DNA of 9,873 nucleotides from Paracoccaceae bacterium. GTDB lineage: Bacteria > Pseudomonadota > Alphaproteobacteria > Rhodobacterales > Rhodobacteraceae. A program made the position numbers and the translations under genes. Within the stretch, counting starts at the first letter, position 1; every line of letters starts with the position of its first letter. Below, in pieces: positions 6,196 to 9,873 of the stretch. Below the pieces are notes generated by a model. That model saw only the letters and a list, made by a program, of their open reading frames with translations, was not told the DNA's origin and did not search any database. The DNA lies in assembly GCA_003565055.1 (NCBI GenBank), contig PXDM01000142.1, positions 1 through 9,873 on the forward strand, written 5' to 3'.

Positions 6196-6981
6196 ATGAT
6201 CTGGGTCGCAGGGCATTTCGGGGAATGGTTGCAGGGCTGTCTGGGGGGCGAGGTCGTGCTGGTCACGCTCGCCTGCCCCGTGCGCGGCGCGTCGGTCGGC
6301 TTGCGTGATGCGCCGGGGCTGGTGCTCGACGATCCCGCTGGCGTGTTCGGCGCAGCGCGGGCCGGCGCGCTGCTGGCGGCGCTGGGCCTGCCCGTCGCGG
6401 GGCAGATCACCGCGCAGACTGACATGCCGCCGGGTGCCGGGGCGGGGATGTCCACAGCGGCGCTGGTCGCGCTCGCGCGCGCCGCGGGCGCGGAGTACCA
6501 TGCCATTGCCCGCGCGTGCCTGCAGGTCGAAGGGGCGGTCGACCCGCTGATGCTGCCCGCGCCGGACGCTTGCCTCTGGGCCCCGCGCATGGCCCGGAGC
6601 CGCCGCCCCCTGCCGCCCCCGCCCGAGGCCGCGATCCTCGGCGGGCTTTGGGGCGGGCCAGTGATCACTGACCCCGCAGACCAGCGCTTCCCCGAGATTG
6701 CGGATCTGATCGAGACATGGGCGCGCGCGCCTGACCTGCCCGCCGCCGCAGCACTCGCGAGCCAGTCCGCCGCGCGCACAACCGCCCTGCGCGGCCCGGA
6801 TGCGGACCCGACCGCCGCGCTCGCCGCCCGCTTCGGGGCGCTGGGTTGGGCGCGGGCGCATACGGGCGCGGCGCGCGCGCTGATCTTCCCGCCCGGTGCG
6901 GTCCCGCCGGATGCAGAAGCAGAGATGCAGCGCGCAGGCTACAGCCATGTCCTGCAGTTCCGAACCGGGGGGCGGGGATGA
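6196..6981 (+). CDS. pduX: GHMP-family kinase, PduX/BluE-like L-threonine kinase
   Basis: PduX-type kinases phosphorylate L-threonine to O-3-phospho-threonine, the precursor of the aminopropanol linker of cobalamin. The 261-residue product begins with GHFGEWLQG (6-14), matching the GxxGELxQG start of PduX proteins. It has a glycine-rich GHMP phosphate-binding segment MPPGAGAGMSTAAL (77-90), VEGAVDPLM (111-119), and a C-terminal GHMP-like motif WARAHTGAARALIF (218-231). It is somewhat shorter than Salmonella PduX (about 300). Here it sits between a phosphatase gene (3-nt gap) and cbiB (4-nt ATGA overlap), and the decarboxylase that would use its product is two genes downstream. In Rhodobacter the likely counterpart is bluE; I recall that name rather than having checked it. 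The family call is good; the threonine substrate is inferred from motifs and neighbours. Confidence 0.8.
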   Translation: MIWVAGHFGEWLQGCLGGEVVLVTLACPVRGASVGLRDAPGLVLDDPAGVFGAARAGALLAALGLPVAGQITAQTDMPPGAGAGMSTAALVALARAAGAEYHAIARACLQVEGAVDPLMLPAPDACLWAPRMARSRRPLPPPPEAAILGGLWGGPVITDPADQRFPEIADLIETWARAPDLPAAAALASQSAARTTALRGPDADPTAALAARFGALGWARAHTGAARALIFPPGAVPPDAEAEMQRAGYSHVLQFRTGGRG

Positions 6982-7910
6982 GTTTCGCGGCCATGATGCT
7001 TGTCGCGCTGGCGATTGACGCGCTGATCGGCTGGCCCGCGCGGGTCTATGCGCGGATCGGCCATCCCGTGACATGGCTGGGCCGACTGATCGCGGCGCTG
7101 GAGGCGCGGCTGAACACTGGCGCAGCACAGGCGCGGCGCGTCAAAGGCGCGCTGAGCGTGGCCGTGGTCGTGTTGGCTGCTGCATTGCCCGCGCTGGCGC
7201 TGCAAATGGCGCTGCCTGCCGGGGTCTGGGGCAATGTTCTGGGCGGGCTGCTTGCATGGCCTTTGGTCGCGGCGCGTTCGCTGCATGACCATGTGGCCGC
7301 TGTCGCGCGGCCCTTGGGGCATGGCGATCTGGCCGGGGCGCGCGATGCCGTGGCGATGATCGTCGGGCGCGATCCGGCGCAGCTCGATCAGGCCGGGGTC
7401 GCGCGCGCGGCGTTGGAGAGCCTGTCGGAGAATGCCTCGGACGGGGTGGTCGCGCCCTTGTTCTGGGGGCTGGTCGCGGGCTTGCCGGGGATCGCGATCT
7501 ACAAGGCGCTCAACACGATGGATTCGATGATTGGCCACCGCTCGGCGCACTATGAGGATTTCGGCATGGTCGCGGCGCGGCTCGATGATCTGGCCAATCT
7601 GGTCCCGGCGCGGCTGACCGGGGGGATGATCGCGCTGGCCTCAGGTCGGGCGCGGGCTCTCGTGGTGATGTGGCGCGATGCGCGCGCGCATCGCTCGCCC
7701 AATGCCGGGTGGCCCGAAGCTGCGATGGCGGGGGCGCTGGGCGTGCGCCTGTCCGGGCCGCGCCACTATGGCGACCATGTGGCGCAGGAGCCTTGGCTGA
7801 ATGCGGGCGCGGGCGATCCGGGCGCGGGCGCGCTGGGGCAGGGGCTGGCGCTTTATCACCGCGCCATGGCGCTTTGCGCGGCGGCGCTTCTCGTGCTGGC
7901 GCTGATCTGA
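6978..7910 (+). CDS. cbiB: Adenosylcobinamide-phosphate synthase
   Basis: This membrane enzyme amidates adenosylcobyric acid with aminopropanol (phosphate), giving adenosylcobinamide (phosphate). The 310-residue product matches the family length. Motifs are LAIDALIGWP (11-20), GHPVTWLGRLI (28-38), ESLSENASDGVVAPLFW (147-163), YKALNTMDSMIGHRS (175-189), ARLDDLANLVPARLTG (200-215), and HRSPNAGWPEAAMAGALGVRL (238-258). Hydrophobic segments lie at about 3-18, 57-79, 84-100, 157-174 and 295-310. The frame is open further upstream to 6846, but the ATG at 6978 gives the expected N-terminus and overlaps the kinase stop as ATGA, indicating coupling. The protein ends 14 nt before the next start. In Pseudomonas denitrificans and Rhodobacter naming this gene is cobD (bluD), so the symbol cobD is ambiguous here. 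Confidence 0.96.
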   Translation: MSFAAMMLVALAIDALIGWPARVYARIGHPVTWLGRLIAALEARLNTGAAQARRVKGALSVAVVVLAAALPALALQMALPAGVWGNVLGGLLAWPLVAARSLHDHVAAVARPLGHGDLAGARDAVAMIVGRDPAQLDQAGVARAALESLSENASDGVVAPLFWGLVAGLPGIAIYKALNTMDSMIGHRSAHYEDFGMVAARLDDLANLVPARLTGGMIALASGRARALVVMWRDARAHRSPNAGWPEAAMAGALGVRLSGPRHYGDHVAQEPWLNAGAGDPGAGALGQGLALYHRAMALCAAALLVLALI

Positions 7911-7911
7911 C

Positions 7912-7917
7912 GGAGGG
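7912..7917 (+). promoter_or_regulatory. Strong ribosome-binding site of the threonine-phosphate decarboxylase gene
   Basis: GGAGGG lies 7 nt before the ATG at 7925, just after the cbiB stop codon. It is the strongest Shine-Dalgarno match in the cob cluster and fixes the start of the downstream gene, whose frame is open far upstream to 7670. Confidence 0.75.
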
Positions 7918-7924
7918 ACGGGCA

Positions 7925-8899
7925 ATGCGGGATCATGGTGGCGATCTGGACCGGGCCAAGGCGCGTTACGGCGGCGCGGACTGGATCGACCTTTCGACCG
8001 GGATCAACCGGCGGCCCTATCCGCTGCCCGCGCTCTCGCCTGCCGCATGGACCGCGCTGCCGCTGGCGTCAGACCTCGCCGCGTTGGAGGAGACCGCCGC
8101 GCAGGCCTATCGCGTGCCCGAGGGCTGCGACGTCGTGGCGCTGGCAGGGGCGCAGGCGGCGATTCAGCTCGTGCCGCGTCTCATGGCACCGGGCCGCGCG
8201 GCTGTGCTGGCGCCGAGCTACAATGAACATGCTGCCGCCCTTTCGGCGCAAGGGTGGGAAGTGACGCAAGCCCCTGATCTCGGGCAGATGGACGGGGCGG
8301 ATCTGGCGGTCGTGGTCAATCCCAACAACCCCGATGGCCGCTGCTGGGAGCCCGCCGCGCTTGCGCAATTGGCCCGGAAGGTGGGCTTGCTGATCGTTGA
8401 TGAGAGCTTCACGGACGCAACCCCGGACCTGTCGCTGGCCCCGGACTTAGCGCGCTTGGGTGAGCGGGTGGTGATCCTGCGGTCATTCGGGAAGTTCTAC
8501 GGTCTGGCAGGGGCGCGGCTTGGCTTTGCGCTGGGCGGGCCTGCGACTGTCGCGCGGCTGCGCGCGCTGGCGGGGCCTTGGGCGGTGAGTGGGGCCGCGA
8601 TCGAGATCGGGCGGGCCGCGCTGGCCGACCGGGCTTGGCAGGCGCAGACCGTGGCGCAGCTCCAGGGCGACGCTGCGCGGCTGGCGAAGTGGTTGCGCGC
8701 GCAGCCGGGCTGGCAGGTCATTGGCGAGACGGCGCTTTTCGTGACGGTGGATACGGGCGATGCGCGGGCCGCGCAGGACCGTCTGGCGCGCGCGCAGATC
8801 TGGTCGCGCGCTTTCCCCTATAGCGACGGTTGGTTGCGTCTCGGGCTGCCGGGCGGGGGTGCTGAATGGGCGCGGCTGGAGGCAGCGCTTGGGCCTTGA
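7925..8899 (+). CDS. cobD: Threonine-phosphate decarboxylase (aminotransferase-fold PLP enzyme)
   Basis: The enzyme decarboxylates L-threonine O-3-phosphate to (R)-1-amino-2-propanol phosphate, the linker between corrin ring and nucleotide loop. The 324-residue product belongs to the class I/II aminotransferase fold. Visible are the N-terminal HGGDLDRAKARYG (4-16), WIDLSTGINRRPYP (20-33), NPNNPDGR (132-139), LLIVDESFTD with D159 (155-164), and SFGKFYGLAGARLGFALG with the PLP lysine K190 and the phosphate-binding arginine R198 (187-204). Histidinol-phosphate aminotransferase shares much of this. The LSTGIN start, the length and the cob neighbours favour the decarboxylase. The ATG at 7925 is set by a GGAGGG site 7 nt upstream; the longer open frame overlaps cbiB. 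It is the last gene of the plus-strand arm. In Pseudomonas denitrificans and Rhodobacter naming it is cobC (bluC). Confidence 0.92.
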   Translation: MRDHGGDLDRAKARYGGADWIDLSTGINRRPYPLPALSPAAWTALPLASDLAALEETAAQAYRVPEGCDVVALAGAQAAIQLVPRLMAPGRAAVLAPSYNEHAAALSAQGWEVTQAPDLGQMDGADLAVVVNPNNPDGRCWEPAALAQLARKVGLLIVDESFTDATPDLSLAPDLARLGERVVILRSFGKFYGLAGARLGFALGGPATVARLRALAGPWAVSGAAIEIGRAALADRAWQAQTVAQLQGDAARLAKWLRAQPGWQVIGETALFVTVDTGDARAAQDRLARAQIWSRAFPYSDGWLRLGLPGGGAEWARLEAALGP

Positions 8900-8939
8900 G
8901 TGTGCGCAAAGAAACGTCGCTTTTGAACCGCCCCGTGTC

Positions 8940-8952
8940 GTCACAGCGTGAC
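8940..8952. repeat. Short inverted repeat GTCAC-N3-GTGAC
   Basis: GTCAC (8940-8944) and GTGAC (8948-8952) form a perfect 5-bp inverted repeat with an AGC centre. It lies in the 112-bp gap between the decarboxylase stop and the flavoprotein start. It could be a small operator or the base of a weak hairpin. There is no T-tract after it, so a terminator is unlikely. Short repeats of this length can arise by chance. Confidence 0.25.
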
Positions 8953-8968
8953 CTGAGCGGCAGCATTT

Positions 8969-8986
8969 TTGCGAAGAGAGTCGCAA
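8969..8986. promoter_or_regulatory. Inverted repeat TTGCGA-N6-TCGCAA upstream of the flavoprotein gene
   Basis: TTGCGA (8969-8974) and TCGCAA (8981-8986) are perfect 6-bp complements around AGAGAG. They end 25 nt before the ATG at 9012 in the leader of the dehydrogenase gene. The length and symmetry fit a dimeric transcription factor operator. A small leader hairpin is the alternative. No regulator gene is visible nearby to connect it to. Confidence 0.35.
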
Positions 8987-8998
8987 TCGGGTCCCTGC

Positions 8999-9003
8999 GG
9001 GAG
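8999..9003 (+). promoter_or_regulatory. Ribosome-binding site of the flavoprotein gene
   Basis: GGGAG lies 8 nt before the ATG at 9012. It is a good Shine-Dalgarno match with standard spacing and supports that start codon. Confidence 0.6.
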
Positions 9004-9011
9004 AAAGCACA

Positions 9012-9873
9012 ATGAAGACGCATGTCAAATCTCTGGTCGTGGGCGGCGGCGCGGTCGGGGCCTCGGTCGCCTATCATCTGGCCAAGGCGGGCTGGGACAC
9101 GTTGCTGCTGGAGCGCGACGAGCTGACCTCGGGCTCGACCTGGCATGCGGCGGGGCTCTTGCCGCTGTTCAACATGAGCTATGCGACCAGCCATATCCAC
9201 GACTACAGTGTGAAATTCTACAAGACGCTGGAGGCCGAGACGGGTCTGAACCCTGGCTTCTACGTTGTCGGCAATCTGCGCATGGCCCAGACACAGGCGC
9301 GGATGGATGAATACATGGTCTATGCGACCACCGCTGAATCCGTGGGCATCCCCTATGAGTGGATGACACCCGCGCAGATCAAGGAGCGGTGGCCGCTGGT
9401 CAATACCGATGATCTGCAAGGCGCGATCTTTCACCCGACCGATGGCTATATCAATCCCGCTGATGTGACGCAGGCCATGGCAAAGGGCGCGCGCCTGCAT
9501 GGGGCCGAGATCATGCGTCGCGTGCAGGTGGATGGCTATCGCTGGACGGGCAGCGAATGGGTCGTGTCCTGCACCAAGATGGTGGAGAAGGGCGGCAATC
9601 TGGTCCCCTCCGACGAACATTTTGAAATCACCGCCGAGCATGTCGTGACCGCGACCGGCAACCACGCGCAGCGCACGGCGCGGATGCTGGGCATCAAGAC
9701 GCCCGCGATCCCGGTCGAGCATCAGTTCATCGTCACTGAACCCGACCCGATGTTGCAGGAGTATCGCAAGAACAACCCCGAGCACCCGGTCCTGCGCGAT
9801 GCCGATGCGAAATGGTATGTGCGCGAGGAGCGCGGGGGCTGGATCCTGGGGCCTTATGAGCGCAATGCCCCTG
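9012..9873 (+). CDS. FAD-dependent dimethylglycine/sarcosine dehydrogenase-like protein, N-terminal part (3' end outside window)
   Basis: This gene is open from the ATG at 9012 to the window end, giving 287 complete codons and no stop. The N-terminus has an FAD-binding Rossmann motif VVGGGAVGASVAYHLA (9-24) ending its second strand at LLLERDELTSGSTWHAAGL (31-49). In the mammalian dimethylglycine dehydrogenase family the histidine of GSTWHAAGL carries covalently bound FAD; here it is H45. Later segments HPTDGYINPADVTQAMAKGA, TATGNHAQRTARMLG, IPVEHQFIVTE and GGWILGPYE also follow that family closely. Such enzymes oxidatively demethylate dimethylglycine or sarcosine, and full-length members of over 800 residues carry a C-terminal aminomethyltransferase (GcvT-like) domain that binds tetrahydrofolate. 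That part is outside the window. Dimethylglycine versus sarcosine cannot be decided here. A GGGAG site supports the start. It probably forms a unit separate from the cob genes. Confidence 0.88.
   Translation, partial: MKTHVKSLVVGGGAVGASVAYHLAKAGWDTLLLERDELTSGSTWHAAGLLPLFNMSYATSHIHDYSVKFYKTLEAETGLNPGFYVVGNLRMAQTQARMDEYMVYATTAESVGIPYEWMTPAQIKERWPLVNTDDLQGAIFHPTDGYINPADVTQAMAKGARLHGAEIMRRVQVDGYRWTGSEWVVSCTKMVEKGGNLVPSDEHFEITAEHVVTATGNHAQRTARMLGIKTPAIPVEHQFIVTEPDPMLQEYRKNNPEHPVLRDADAKWYVREERGGWILGPYERNAP

Noticed and set aside
6004..7128. Long open frame of 374 codons on the minus strand opposite the phosphatase, kinase and cbiB genes
   Set aside because: It is low-complexity Arg/Ala/Gly-rich sequence without recognisable motifs, lying opposite three well-supported genes with overlapping stops and starts. 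It is a GC-content artefact.
7803..7832. Small GC-rich repeat (GGGCGCGGGC twice) inside cbiB
   Set aside because: It encodes an Ala/Gly-rich stretch (NAGAGDPGAGA) in frame and is explained by codon bias in a GC-rich genome. No independent role is supported.
8900..8930. Possible terminator after the threonine-phosphate decarboxylase gene
   Set aside because: Only 4-bp pairings (AAAG/CTTT, GCGC/GCGC) were found with no T-tract, too weak to call.
1..9873. CRISPR array, IS element, tRNA or rRNA gene
   Set aside because: No regularly spaced repeats, transposase motifs, terminal inverted repeats or tRNA-like arms were seen anywhere in the window by reading.

Overview
The window is GC-rich, densely coded DNA. 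It looks like an alphaproteobacterium of the Rhodobacterales (Roseobacter/Rhodobacter group). That reading rests on protein character: a membrane-anchored RTX-like acidic protein, a dimethylglycine/sarcosine dehydrogenase-type flavoprotein, and a cobalamin gene order resembling the Rhodobacter blu genes. No rRNA, tRNA, CRISPR array, insertion sequence or phage gene was seen, and no intergenic stretch exceeds 300 bases.

Layout. Bases 2-628 hold the 3' end of ilvD (dihydroxy-acid dehydratase), followed 3 nt later by a fold-type IV PLP aminotransferase of D-amino-acid aminotransferase type (632-1495). A GC-rich hairpin over that gene's stop codon separates it from a convergent gene (1511-3160, minus strand) for an N-terminally membrane-anchored, acidic RTX-like protein. 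Its AT-rich upstream region (3161-3317) carries a plausible promoter. Bases 3318-8899 are a cobalamin cluster in two divergent arms. The minus arm is cobU-cobT-cobS, each junction an ATGA overlap. The plus arm is a CobC-type phosphatase, a PduX/BluE-like threonine kinase, cbiB and a threonine-phosphate decarboxylase. After a 112-bp gap with two inverted repeats, an FAD-dependent dimethylglycine/sarcosine dehydrogenase-like gene begins at 9012 and runs off the window.

How the genes work together. The seven cob genes cover the late part of adenosylcobalamin synthesis. The kinase and decarboxylase make aminopropanol phosphate from threonine. CbiB attaches it to adenosylcobyric acid. CobU activates the product to adenosylcobinamide-GDP. 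CobT makes alpha-ribazole phosphate from dimethylbenzimidazole, CobS joins the two halves, and the phosphatase removes the last phosphate. Corrin ring synthesis, cobalt insertion, adenosylation and dimethylbenzimidazole synthesis must be encoded elsewhere.

The Salmonella gene names are used throughout (cobU, cobT, cobS, cobC, pduX, cbiB, cobD). In Pseudomonas denitrificans naming, CobU is CobP, CobT is CobU, CobS is CobV, CbiB is CobD, and the decarboxylase CobD is CobC.

The most striking unexplained element is a perfect 9-bp inverted repeat (5588-5610) filling the centre of the 45-bp gap between the two divergent cob arms. It lies about equally far from both start codons, and neither start has a recognisable Shine-Dalgarno sequence. 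I found no convincing previously undescribed multi-gene system. The pathway genes are all recognisable families.
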